In this document: in pieces, positions 23,176-30,860 of the stretch
Numbering within the stretch: position 1 is the first letter of the stretch
Layout: every line of letters begins with the position of its first letter
Origin: an uncultured Lachnospiraceae bacterium
Lineage (GTDB): Bacteria > Bacillota > Clostridia > Lachnospirales > Lachnospiraceae
DNA: 30,860 nt
Direction of reading: 5' to 3'
Assembly: GCA_900546325.1 (NCBI GenBank)
Contig: URCR01000035.1
Span: 1-30,860, forward strand
Translations under genes and position numbers: made by a program
Notes under the pieces: generated by a model
The model's input: the letters and a program-made list of their open reading frames with translations, nothing else
The model's database searches: none
What the model was told of the DNA's origin: nothing

Positions 23176-23868
23176 ATGTTAGAAATTAGAAATGTAAATC
23201 TTTGTGTCGGAAGCAATACATTGCTTCACAATATTAATCTTTCTTTAGAACAAGGAAAGATATACGGACTACTTGGTGCCAATGGAGCAGGTAAAACGAC
23301 ATTATTTAAGTCTATGCTAGGATTGACTGCTTATACAGGCGAAATTCTTTCAGATAAAAAACCTGCTGAAAGTAGTGAGTTTGGGAGTTTAATTGAATAT
23401 CCGGCATTTTATCCAAAACTTTCCGTCATGGAAAATCTGAAACTTCATGCAAGCTATATTGGACTTACAAATCCTGACTTAGAAAATTCTTTGAAGCAAG
23501 TCAACTTGTGGGACGCAAGAAACAAACTTTTTTCACAGCTTTCTCTTGGTATGAGGCAGCGACTTGGGATTGCCCGCGCTTTTCTGGGAAATGCCAAATA
23601 CCTGCTATTAGATGAACCAACAAATGGACTTGATCCTATGGGTATAAAGGAAATTCGGATATTGCTACGTGACAAATTAAAAGACTCAAAGCATTGCATT
23701 TTTGTATCAAGCCATAATCTGACAGAAATTGCGGCAATCACAGATATACTTGTTTTTATCCGTAATGGACAGATTATAGAAATAGTTGAAAATAAATATG
23801 ATGAGAAAGAATTGGAAGTTCTTTATGAAAATCTTATGACTTCCATAGATACGGAGGAAGTACAATGA
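23176..23868 (+). CDS. ABC transporter ATP-binding protein (lantibiotic/bacitracin-export type)
   Basis: Energy-coupling subunit of the second transporter. The 230 residues carry every motif intact: Walker A GANGAGKTT, a Q-loop region, the signature LSLGMRQR, Walker B LLLDEPTNGLD with the catalytic Glu, and the His switch VSSHNL. The pattern fits the BcrA/NukF-type ATPases that export or expel peptide antibiotics. It contrasts with the degenerate ATPase in the same island. GGAGG lies just upstream and the stop overlaps the permease start (ATGA). Confidence 0.92.
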   Translation: MLEIRNVNLCVGSNTLLHNINLSLEQGKIYGLLGANGAGKTTLFKSMLGLTAYTGEILSDKKPAESSEFGSLIEYPAFYPKLSVMENLKLHASYIGLTNPDLENSLKQVNLWDARNKLFSQLSLGMRQRLGIARAFLGNAKYLLLDEPTNGLDPMGIKEIRILLRDKLKDSKHCIFVSSHNLTEIAAITDILVFIRNGQIIEIVENKYDEKELEVLYENLMTSIDTEEVQ

Positions 23869-24620
23869 AAGTTTTGATAAAAAACGAATTTACTAAATTG
23901 AAACGCGAATGGTTTGTACTATTCTTGATTCTTCTTTCATGGATACCAGTTTTAACTGGTGGAGCGGGTGCAGTCCTTAATGATGGTGCAAAAACAGTAG
24001 ACGATTTATTTTTCTTTATGAATAATCAGTTTTCCATGTTTTTTCCCATGGTAATTGTTATTCTAACCGGGTCACTTTTTTATCAGGAATATAAGAACAA
24101 AACCTATATAAACTGGGTTACTTACGGATATTCAAAGCGACAATTATTCAGTGCAAAAATTGTGGTCGGATTTGTTGTTGGGAGTATATTTGCCTTTTCG
24201 CTATTGTGCCTGTTTCATATTTTGATTTTAATACTGGCAATCGAGGGGAAAGTATCTATTGATATTCAAGAAAGTGTATTATTGACAGTAGGATTTATAT
24301 TAGAAGCTATAATTGTTATTTTGATTACAACTTGTATTGCAGCAATAATCATCAATATCAGCAGAAACATTATTGTAACAAGTATTATAGGTGTGATTTA
24401 TGGATTTGTGTCCTGCTTTTTTATTGGAAGTGAATTTGGATATGTTATCCCGGGAAGTTTTGCATATCGTTTATCTATGTATTTTTCAGACAGTACTACA
24501 TATTATGAATTGGCAAAGCAGGCAACAACCGGTGGCTGTATTAGCAGCGTAGTTTTTTTGGGAATTAGTTTTTGCATGGGAATGCTTATTTTTACCTATA
24601 AGAAAAAAATTGAAAGTTAA
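23865..24620 (+). CDS. ABC-2-type permease of the second transporter
   Basis: A 251-residue membrane protein with six hydrophobic segments (about 18-35, 55-72, 98-128, 140-165, 172-190 and 222-243). The N-terminal KNEFTKLKREWF is typical of lantibiotic-type ABC-2 permeases. It overlaps the ATPase gene by four bases (ATGA), so the two are made together. The exported compound is unknown. In-frame sense codons continue for 20 codons after its TAA to a TAG at 24681-24683, without a start; this may be chance. Confidence 0.8.
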   Translation: MKVLIKNEFTKLKREWFVLFLILLSWIPVLTGGAGAVLNDGAKTVDDLFFFMNNQFSMFFPMVIVILTGSLFYQEYKNKTYINWVTYGYSKRQLFSAKIVVGFVVGSIFAFSLLCLFHILILILAIEGKVSIDIQESVLLTVGFILEAIIVILITTCIAAIIINISRNIIVTSIIGVIYGFVSCFFIGSEFGYVIPGSFAYRLSMYFSDSTTYYELAKQATTGGCISSVVFLGISFCMGMLIFTYKKKIES

Positions 24621-24680
24621 GAAATAGATTGTGATTCTTTTTTGGAGTCGCTTAAAGAGGAGTATGAAAATTACAGAGTG

Positions 24681-24712
24681 TAGCAATTGTATAAAAAGAG
24701 TTGCTATTTTTT
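24681..24712 (+). terminator. Terminator of the second transporter unit
   Basis: TAGCAA (24681-24686) pairs with TTGCTA (24701-24706), followed by six T. It closes the small protein-ATPase-permease transcript. Confidence 0.7.
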
Positions 24713-24752
24713 GAAGATATCATACCATATAAGTGGAGAATTTTAAACTCAG

Positions 24753-24776
24753 AGGGAGCATTAGCTCCCTTATTTT
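24753..24776 (+). terminator. Terminator just upstream of the ToxN-like remnant
   Basis: AGGGAGC (24753-24759) pairs with GCTCCCT (24764-24770) around ATTA, followed by TATTTT. Type III toxin loci keep a short terminator between the RNA antitoxin repeats and the toxin gene; this hairpin sits at that position, about 15 bases before the AAGGAG site. No antitoxin repeats are visible upstream. Confidence 0.75.
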
Positions 24777-24805
24777 CGCATAAAGAGAAATAAAAGGAGA
24801 TACGA

Positions 24806-25165
24806 ATAGAAGAATTTAAATTATATAGTGTTTCGGACGATTATGTGGAATTGCTGCGTAAGGATTTTCCAAACGTATATTCTAACAAAATTAATTCTAG
24901 AATACATACTAGAAAATACTTGAGTGTGGTTTTACAGATGGGGAAATATCATTATTATGTTACGATGTCATTGCCCAAAGATTCGGATTATCAAATTACA
25001 GGAGCAAATAAAGTCATTAAGAAAATTATTTCAAATGCCAAAGTGATGTACAATCAAAAAGTATCAAAAGATACAACGGCTGGGTATGTGAAATCAGCAC
25101 TGGATTTTCAAGCACTTGAAGCGTTATGTGCTGAGTATGAAAGGGAAAGGGCGGATTTGTGTTAG
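24806..25165 (+). pseudogene. Decayed type III toxin (ToxN/AbiQ-like endoribonuclease)
   Basis: The frame reads EEFKLYSVSDDYVELLRKDFP, RKYLSVVLQMGKYHYYV and, at the end, ISNAKVMYNQK, TAGYVKSALDF and LEALCAEYE, matching the N- and C-terminal parts of ToxN/AbiQ-family toxins. The 119 codons are well short of the usual 160-190; about 60 central residues are missing, in frame, after SDYQ. The usual start codon reads ATA (24806), six bases after AAGGAG, so the start is probably lost by an ATG-to-ATA change; the first alternative is a GTG at 24845 with no ribosome binding site. The conserved SPK motif reads SLPK. A toxin lacking this much should be inactive. Family assignment rests on recalled patterns, so moderate confidence. 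Confidence 0.6.
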
Positions 25166-25253
25166 AATTTGAAACTGAATATTCACAAAGGCATAATGAT
25201 GTGGTAAAATATAAGTTGCTGTATTAGGGCTTCTTTTGAAAGGAGCTGAAATA

Positions 25254-25527
25254 TGGGGAAAAGGTTTAAAAGGCAAAGAACTTGGTGTTGTTATAACTCA
25301 AGAAGGTATAGGATTATAGTGTAAAAGAGTGGTGTATTGGAGAGCCAAAGAGTAAATCGGGCTATCGTACAGTACCTTTGACAGAGAAAGAGGTTACCAT
25401 ACTGAAAAACAAAAAGAAAAGAATAAGAGGATTTCAGAATTTCTGAGGTTTTCCATGCACTATTCTAAGGCATATATTTGCAATCAGATGCTCTTATGGC
25501 AATGTGAAGACCCACTTGTTAAAATGA
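25254..25527 (+). pseudogene. Decayed tyrosine recombinase/integrase
   Basis: Three pieces of one family lie in order. First, WGKGLKGKELGVVITQ (25254-25301), the N-terminal motif of a common Lachnospiraceae integrase. Then, after a +1 frameshift near 25312 and a large deletion, PKSKSGYRTVPLTEKEV from the core. Last, beyond an in-frame TGA (25444-25446), LRHIFAIRC, the Arg-His box, ending at a TGA (25525-25527). The C-terminal catalytic Tyr is missing. AAAGGAG precedes the first piece. This is a dead integrase, probably the one that delivered the island. It does not continue the fragment at 270-485, which has different residues around the box. Confidence 0.7.
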
Positions 25528-25578
25528 GTGTTCTGAAAAGCCTTGAAATTAAAGGATTTATAGGAGGAAATAGAAAAA

Positions 25579-26676
25579 ATGAAATTAGGAATCGTTGGAT
25601 TGCCGAACGTAGGAAAAAGTACATTATTTAATTCATTGACAAAGGCAGGGGCAGAGTCGGCAAACTACCCATTTTGCACGATCGATCCGAATGTTGGTGT
25701 TGTTGCGGTGCCGGATGAGCGTCTGGAAGTGCTTGGGGAGATGTACCATACAAAGAAGATCGTTCCGGCAACGATTGAGTTTGTAGATATCGCAGGTCTG
25801 GTGAAGGGGGCTTCCAAAGGAGAAGGTCTGGGAAATCAGTTCCTTGCAAATATCCGTGAGGTGGATGCGATTGTTCATGTCGTGAGATGTTTTGAAGACG
25901 AGAATATCGTACATGTAGACGGAAGCATTGCTCCGCTTAGAGATATCGAGACGATCAATCTGGAGTTGATTTTCTCAGACATTGAGATTTTAGAGAGACG
26001 TATTGCGAAGACGACAAAGGTTGCAAGAAATGACAAGACAGCAGCGAAAGAACTTGTATTGTTAGAGCGGCTGAAAGCATATCTCGAAGAAGGAAATATG
26101 GCGCGCAGCTTTACGGCAGAAGACGAGGAAGAGCAGGAGTGGCTCGAAAGCTATAATCTTCTGACTTACAAACCGGTAATCTTCGCGGCAAATGTGACGG
26201 AAGATGATCTTGCAAATGACGGTGCAGACAATTCCGGTGTGGCAGAGGTCAGAGCATATGCTGAGAAAGAACACTGTGAAGTGTTTGTTGTTTGCGCACA
26301 GATCGAGCAGGAGATTGCAGAGTTAGATGATGACGAGAAGAAAATGTTTTTAGAAGATCTTGGACTCAGCGAGTCCGGTCTGGAAAAATTGATTCGTGCA
26401 AGTTACAGTCTGCTTGGACTTTTAAGTTATCTGACAGCCGGAGAACAGGAAGTCAAAGCATGGACAATCACGAAAGGAACAAAGGCTCCACAGGCAGCAG
26501 GAAAAATCCACTCTGATTTTGAACGTGGATTTATCCGTGCAGAGATTGTAAGCTATGATGATCTGATGGAATGCGGTACGTATACAAATGCAAAAGAGAA
26601 AGGGCTTGTTCGTCTGGAAGGGAAAGAGTATGTCGTTCAGGACGGCGACATCATCTTATTCCGTTTCAACGTGTAG
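25579..26676 (+). CDS. ychF: Redox-regulated P-loop ATPase YchF (Obg family)
   Basis: Conserved ribosome-associated ATPase/GTPase of the Obg family. The 365 residues start with the P-loop GLPNVGKSTLFN, then NYPFCTIDPNVG, DIAGLVKGASKGEGLGNQFL and AANVTEDDL, which replaces the guanine-specific NKxD and explains the preference for ATP. A coiled-coil region lies in the middle and a TGS domain at the C-terminus (about 280-365). AGGAGG precedes the ATG. Codon use is back to the GC-richer pattern of the backbone. It is intact and lies 51 bases after the decayed integrase. Confidence 0.97.
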   Translation: MKLGIVGLPNVGKSTLFNSLTKAGAESANYPFCTIDPNVGVVAVPDERLEVLGEMYHTKKIVPATIEFVDIAGLVKGASKGEGLGNQFLANIREVDAIVHVVRCFEDENIVHVDGSIAPLRDIETINLELIFSDIEILERRIAKTTKVARNDKTAAKELVLLERLKAYLEEGNMARSFTAEDEEEQEWLESYNLLTYKPVIFAANVTEDDLANDGADNSGVAEVRAYAEKEHCEVFVVCAQIEQEIAELDDDEKKMFLEDLGLSESGLEKLIRASYSLLGLLSYLTAGEQEVKAWTITKGTKAPQAAGKIHSDFERGFIRAEIVSYDDLMECGTYTNAKEKGLVRLEGKEYVVQDGDIILFRFNV

Positions 26677-26700
26677 AAAGTCAGAGGAGGGGGAGACAGT

Positions 26701-27612
26701 ATGAATATGAATATCAACTTTCCACATTTGGGAATCGAACTGGAACACGTGGGTCAGTCCATATCCATTTTTGGATTTCATATTACATACTACGGAATAT
26801 TGACAGGTCTAGCACTTGTCACAGGGATTTTAATTACTATCTATCTTGCGGCAAAAAGCAGACAGAATATTGAGCATTATTTAGATCTTGTGATCGGGAC
26901 AGTGCTTTGGGGTGTCGTCGGGGCAAGACTCTATTATGTACTGTTTTCGTGGGACAGCTACCGGGGACATTTTTTCAGAATTTTCAATCTGAGACAGGGC
27001 GGTCTTGCGTTCTACGGGGCGCTGGCCGCAGCGGTACTCTTTGTGTTTTTCTATGCGAAGCGCAAAAGGGAAAAAACAATGCGTCTGTTAGATACTGCCT
27101 GCATCGGGCTGCTTGTCGGACAGATCATTGGACGTTTTGGAAATTTCTTTAACCGGGAATCGTTTGGCGGATATACAGACAGCCTTTTGGCGATGCAGAT
27201 TCCGGTCGATGCGGTGCGGACTGCGGATATCACAGAGAAAATGCGGGAGCATATCGTAGAGTTGGAAGGAATTTCCTATATCCAGGTACATCCGGCATTT
27301 TTATATGAGATGGTGTGGAATTTGATCATTCTTGTCCTGCTGTTGCTTTACTGTAAGAAAAAAGTGTTCGAGGGAGAACTGTTTTTAATATATGTAGCAC
27401 TCTATGGAATCGGGCGGACATGGATCGAGGCACTCCGTGTGGACAAACTCCGTCTTCCTTTTGGAAATCTCCCGGTTTCGTTGATTTTTGCGGTTGTTTC
27501 AGCGGTGGTAAGTATTGCGCTGATCACGCACTTCAGAAAAGAAGTTGAGCGGAAGCGGCGGATGGAAAAAAGAAGACAGATTCGCAGAGAACGCGAGATG
27601 GAGAAAAATTAA
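26701..27612 (+). CDS. lgt: Prolipoprotein diacylglyceryl transferase
   Basis: Moves diacylglycerol from phosphatidylglycerol to the lipobox Cys of prolipoproteins, in the membrane. The 303 residues have about seven hydrophobic segments and the family motifs: GARLYY, GGLAFYGA, the signature GRFGNFFNRESFG with Arg145, VHPAFLYE and GIGRTWIEALR. The last 35 residues are a highly charged Arg/Lys/Glu tail that goes beyond the usual end and should be cytosolic. A strong AGGAGGGGG lies upstream. The gene follows ychF after 24 bases and ends at a strong hairpin. Confidence 0.95.
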   Translation: MNMNINFPHLGIELEHVGQSISIFGFHITYYGILTGLALVTGILITIYLAAKSRQNIEHYLDLVIGTVLWGVVGARLYYVLFSWDSYRGHFFRIFNLRQGGLAFYGALAAAVLFVFFYAKRKREKTMRLLDTACIGLLVGQIIGRFGNFFNRESFGGYTDSLLAMQIPVDAVRTADITEKMREHIVELEGISYIQVHPAFLYEMVWNLIILVLLLLYCKKKVFEGELFLIYVALYGIGRTWIEALRVDKLRLPFGNLPVSLIFAVVSAVVSIALITHFRKEVERKRRMEKRRQIRREREMEKN

Positions 27613-27632
27613 TAAAATAAGATTGTGAGAGA

Positions 27633-27684
27633 AAAACTCCTCACCGGAAATGGCCAGGAAAGGCTGTGGAAGGTGGGGAGTTTT
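27633..27684 (+). terminator. Terminator after lgt
   Basis: AAAACTCCTCACC (27633-27645) pairs with GGTGGGGAGTTTT (27672-27684), a 13-bp stem with one wobble and a 26-base loop. The A and T runs at its feet make it work in either direction. Confidence 0.8.
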
Positions 27685-27715
27685 AAGTTGAAAAGATAGA
27701 GCAATCCGAATATAG

Positions 27716-27788
27716 ACAACAAAAAAATCTGTTGTATTCTAAAAGGAACAAATTCCTACTGGACTTTTGTATACAAGAGGAATATAAT
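27716..27788 (+). promoter_or_regulatory. nifJ/PFOR promoter with three dyads
   Basis: TGGACT (27760-27765) and a perfect TATAAT (27783-27788) are 17 bases apart. The palindrome TTGTATACAA (27767-27776) lies between them. Upstream are AGGAA-CAAA-TTCCT (27744-27757) and ACAACA-N8-TGTTGT (27716-27735). The palindrome in the spacer could be an operator. It does not match the Rex consensus spacing, so the regulator is unknown. Confidence 0.6.
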
Positions 27789-27834
27789 ATGAATAAATAG
27801 GAAAAAACCTAGAATTTGAAGGAGGAAAAAACCA

Positions 27835-30800
27835 ATGGCAAGAAAAATGAAGACCATGGATGGTAATCACGCAGCAGCTCATGCTTCTTATGCATTTACA
27901 GATGTTGCAGCTATTTATCCTATCACACCTTCATCAGTTATGGCGGAAGCTACAGATGAATGGGCTACTCAAGGTAGAACGAATATTTTTGGACAGACAG
28001 TTCAGGTAACAGAAATGCAATCAGAGGCAGGTGCAGCAGGTACCGTACATGGTTCCCTCGCAGCAGGTGCTTTGACAACTACATACACAGCATCTCAGGG
28101 ATTATTACTCATGATTCCTAACTTATACAAAATCGCTGGTGAGCAGTTACCGGGTGTATTCAACGTTTCTGCCCGTGCTTTAGCAAGCCATGCATTATCA
28201 ATCTTTGGTGATCACTCAGACGTTTACGCATGTCGTCAGACAGGATGTGCGATGCTCTGTGAATCAAGTGTACAGGAAGTTATGGACTTAACACCGGTTG
28301 CTCACCTTGCAGCAATCAAAGGAAAGATTCCGTTCATCAACTTCTTCGACGGATTCAGAACATCTCACGAGATCCAGAAGATCGAGACATGGGATTATGA
28401 AGATTTAAAAGATATGGCAGATATGGATGCGATCGCTGAATTCAGAGCACATGCACTGAATCCAAACCACCCATGCCAGAGAGGTTCTGCTCAGAACCCG
28501 GATATCTTCTTCCAGGCAAGAGAGGCATGTAACCCATTCTACGATGCTATGCCGGCAATTGTTCAGGAATACATGGACAAAGTCAACGAGAAGATCGGTA
28601 CAAACTACAAATTATTCAACTACCATGGAGCAGAAGATGCAGAACATGTAATCATCGCTATGGGATCTGTATGTGATACAATCGATGAGACAGTTGATTA
28701 CTTATTAGCAGCAGGAAGAAAAGTCGGTGTCGTAAAAGTTCGTCTTTACAGACCATTCTCTGCGGAAGCTCTGATCAATGCAATTCCGGAATCTGTAAAA
28801 CAGATCACAGTATTAGACAGAACAAAAGAGCCGGGAGCTCTTGGAGAACCATTATACTTAGACGTAGTTGCATCCTTAAAAGGAACAAAATTTGATGCAG
28901 TACCTGTATTCACAGGACGTTATGGATTAGGTTCCAAAGATACAACACCTGCTCAGATCGTTGCTGTATATGACAACACAGCAAAACAGAAATTCACAAT
29001 CGGTATCGTGGATGATGTTACAAACTTATCATTAGAAGTAGGTGCTCCTTTAGTTACAACACCAGAAGGAACAATCAACTGTAAATTCTGGGGACTTGGA
29101 GCAGATGGTACTGTTGGAGCGAATAAGAACTCTATCAAGATCATCGGTGACAACACAGATATGTACGCACAGGCATACTTTGATTATGACTCTAAGAAGT
29201 CAGGCGGTGTGACAATGTCTCACTTACGTTTCGGTAAGAGCCCGATCAAATCTACATACCTGATCAAACAGGCTAACTTTGTAGCATGTCATAACCCATC
29301 TTATGTAAATAAGTACAACATGGTACAGGAATTAGTTGACGGTGGTACATTCTTACTGAACTGTCCATGGGATATGGAAGGACTTGAGAAACATCTTCCG
29401 GGACAAGTGAAAGCATTTATCGCAAATCACAACATTAAGTTCTACGTGATCGATGGTATCAAGATCGGTAAAGAGATCGGACTTGGCGGACGTATCAACA
29501 CAGTTCTCCAGTCAGCATTCTTCAAACTTGCCAACATCATTCCGGAAGAACATGCGATCGAATTAATGAAAGCAGCTGCAAAAGCATCTTACGGTAAGAA
29601 AGGTGACAAGATCGTACAGATGAACTACGATGCGATCGATGCAGGTGCAAAACAGGTTGTAGAAGTTCAGGTTCCGGAAAGCTGGAAGAACGCAGAGGAC
29701 GAAGGATTATTCACACCGGAAGTAAAGGGTGGAAGAAAAGAAGTTGTTGATTTCGTTAAGAATATCCAGGCAAAAGTAAATGCTCAGGAAGGAAATACAC
29801 TTCCGGTATCTGCATTTACAGAATATGTAGATGGTTCTACACCATCAGGTTCTTCTGCATACGAGAAACGTGGTATCGCAGTAGATATCCCGGTATGGAA
29901 ACCAGAGAACTGTATCCAGTGTAACCGCTGTGCATATGTATGTCCACACGCAGTTATCCGTCCGGTTGCATTGACAGAAGAAGAAGTTGCAAATGCACCA
30001 GAAGGATTAGAAACAATCGATATGGTTGGTATGCCGGGACTGAAATTTACAATGACAGTATCTGCTTATGACTGTACAGGATGTGGTTCATGTGCTAACG
30101 TATGCCCAGGTAAGAAGGGTGAAAAAGCTCTTGTTATGAAGAACATGGAAGAAAATGCTGGAAAACAAGATTTCTTCGATTACGGAAGAGAGATTCCTGT
30201 AAAACCAGAAGTAGTTGCAAAATTCAAAGAGACTACAGTAAAAGGAAGCCAGTTCAAACAACCACTTTTAGAGTTCTCAGGAGCTTGTGCAGGTTGTGGA
30301 GAGACTCCATACGCAAAATTAATCACACAGTTATTTGGTGACAGAATGTACATCGCAAACGCAACAGGTTGTTCTTCAATCTGGGGTAACTCTTCACCAT
30401 CTACACCATATACAGTAAACGAAAAAGGACAAGGTCCTGCATGGTCTAACTCATTATTTGAAGACAATGCTGAGTTTGGTTACGGTATGTTATTAGCTCA
30501 AAAAGCGTTGAGAAATGGATTGAAAGCAAAAGTAGAATCTGTTGCAGCTTCTGAAGCAGCTTCTGAAGAAGTAAAAGCAGCTTGCAAAGAATGGTTAGAT
30601 ACATTCAACTGCGGAGCTACAAACGGAACAGCTACGGATAACTTAGTTGCAGCATTAGAAGGTGCTGACTGCGAAGTTTGCAAAGACATCGTAAATAACA
30701 AAGACTTCTTAGCGAAAAAATCTCAATGGATTTTCGGTGGAGACGGTTGGGCTTACGATATCGGATTCGGTGGTGTTGACCATGTATTGGCATCTGGTCA

Positions 30801-30860
30801 GGACATCAACATTATGGTATTTGATACAGAAGTTTACTCTAATACAGGTGGACAATCTTC
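27835..30860 (+). CDS. nifJ: Pyruvate:ferredoxin (flavodoxin) oxidoreductase, 5' part
   Basis: Converts pyruvate and CoA to acetyl-CoA, CO2 and reduced ferredoxin; the main pyruvate enzyme of anaerobes. The first 1008 codons are present without a stop and the gene runs off the right edge; about 170 residues are missing. Visible are YPITPSS and EMQSEAGAAG in the N-terminal pyruvate domain, ferredoxin-like clusters CIQCNRCAYVCP (from 693) and CTGCGSCANVCP (from 747), and the thiamine-binding end with GACAGCGETPY, ATGCSSIWG and GGDGWAYDIG. AAGGAGG lies upstream of the ATG. Codon use is strongly biased, as in highly expressed genes. The thiamine pyrophosphate cofactor is made by ThiN, encoded earlier in the window. 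Confidence 0.97.
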   Translation, partial: MARKMKTMDGNHAAAHASYAFTDVAAIYPITPSSVMAEATDEWATQGRTNIFGQTVQVTEMQSEAGAAGTVHGSLAAGALTTTYTASQGLLLMIPNLYKIAGEQLPGVFNVSARALASHALSIFGDHSDVYACRQTGCAMLCESSVQEVMDLTPVAHLAAIKGKIPFINFFDGFRTSHEIQKIETWDYEDLKDMADMDAIAEFRAHALNPNHPCQRGSAQNPDIFFQAREACNPFYDAMPAIVQEYMDKVNEKIGTNYKLFNYHGAEDAEHVIIAMGSVCDTIDETVDYLLAAGRKVGVVKVRLYRPFSAEALINAIPESVKQITVLDRTKEPGALGEPLYLDVVASLKGTKFDAVPVFTGRYGLGSKDTTPAQIVAVYDNTAKQKFTIGIVDDVTNLSLEVGAPLVTTPEGTINCKFWGLGADGTVGANKNSIKIIGDNTDMYAQAYFDYDSKKSGGVTMSHLRFGKSPIKSTYLIKQANFVACHNPSYVNKYNMVQELVDGGTFLLNCPWDMEGLEKHLPGQVKAFIANHNIKFYVIDGIKIGKEIGLGGRINTVLQSAFFKLANIIPEEHAIELMKAAAKASYGKKGDKIVQMNYDAIDAGAKQVVEVQVPESWKNAEDEGLFTPEVKGGRKEVVDFVKNIQAKVNAQEGNTLPVSAFTEYVDGSTPSGSSAYEKRGIAVDIPVWKPENCIQCNRCAYVCPHAVIRPVALTEEEVANAPEGLETIDMVGMPGLKFTMTVSAYDCTGCGSCANVCPGKKGEKALVMKNMEENAGKQDFFDYGREIPVKPEVVAKFKETTVKGSQFKQPLLEFSGACAGCGETPYAKLITQLFGDRMYIANATGCSSIWGNSSPSTPYTVNEKGQGPAWSNSLFEDNAEFGYGMLLAQKALRNGLKAKVESVAASEAASEEVKAACKEWLDTFNCGATNGTATDNLVAALEGADCEVCKDIVNNKDFLAKKSQWIFGGDGWAYDIGFGGVDHVLASGQDINIMVFDTEVYSNTGGQS

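Larger units (their letters stand above)
19485..25527 (+). mobile_element. Putative acquired AT-rich island: two-component/ABC module with decayed recombinase
   Basis: Base composition and codon use change sharply after the thiN hairpin and return at ychF: codons here favour A/T endings while genes on both sides are richer in G and C. The segment carries a two-component system, two ABC transporters, a broken ToxN-like toxin and a broken tyrosine recombinase at its right end. Both borders are approximate; I found no clear direct repeats that would mark attachment sites. Arrival by an integrative element is an inference. Confidence 0.5.

Noticed and set aside
24621..24752. Antitoxin RNA repeats for the ToxN-like remnant
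   Set aside because: I read the region for tandem units of 30-50 bases and saw none; only two terminator-like hairpins are present.
27767..27776. TTGTATACAA as a Rex redox operator before nifJ
   Set aside because: Rex sites have a longer spacer between TTGT and ACAA arms; this palindrome is too short, so I keep it only as an unassigned dyad.

Overview
The window looks like chromosomal DNA of a Gram-positive gut anaerobe of the family Lachnospiraceae (Bacillota; Blautia/Dorea/Mediterraneibacter-like). This is inferred from AGGAGG-type ribosome binding sites, the Firmicutes cluster priA-def-fmt-(zinc peptidase)-rsmB-rlmN-prpC-prkC-rsgA-rpe-thiN, a MurE with the diaminopimelate-type DNPR motif, a VanZ-like protein, and a large single-chain pyruvate:ferredoxin oxidoreductase. 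The species cannot be fixed by eye.

Layout. Bases 1-490 hold a small ORF, a strong terminator and the C-terminal scrap of a tyrosine recombinase. The disaggregase gene clpB (569-3166) follows, with a degenerate CIRCE operator over its promoter. Then come dinB (Y-family polymerase; its putative promoter and a LexA-like site overlap the clpB terminator) and, on the minus strand, a VanZ-like membrane protein with an acidic Tyr/Asp-rich tail. From 5611 to 19444 all genes are on the plus strand and tightly packed, often overlapping. They cover cell wall (murE), replication restart (priA), translation start and protein maturation (def, fmt), a membrane zinc peptidase, rRNA/tRNA methylation (rsmB, rlmN), the Ser/Thr phosphatase-kinase pair (PrpC/PrkC, four PASTA repeats), ribosome assembly (rsgA), pentose phosphate epimerase (rpe) and thiamine pyrophosphokinase (thiN).

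Between thiN and ychF lies a visibly AT-rich island (about 19485-25527). It carries an OmpR-type response regulator, an ABC ATPase with degenerate catalytic motifs, a permease, a minimal-sensor histidine kinase, then a second unit of a 58-residue membrane protein, a normal ABC ATPase and an ABC-2 permease. The layout resembles peptide-antibiotic (lantibiotic/bacitracin-type) sensing and export modules. Two promoters inside the island share TTAGA and TCTTTGCTA blocks at identical spacing, suggesting joint control by the island's own regulator. The right end holds two wrecks: a type III toxin (ToxN/AbiQ-like) that lost its start codon and its middle, and a tyrosine recombinase broken by a frameshift, stops and deletions. 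These suggest that the island arrived on a mobile element that has since decayed.

After the island the housekeeping backbone resumes with ychF, lgt and the highly expressed-looking nifJ/PFOR gene, which runs off the right edge.

Most unusual points: the two promoters with matching regulator motifs, the degenerate ATPase paired with a normal one, the broken ToxN, a possible 46-codon leader ORF coupled to def and containing a perfect 14-bp hairpin, and Tyr/Asp-rich juxtamembrane tracts in two unrelated membrane proteins.
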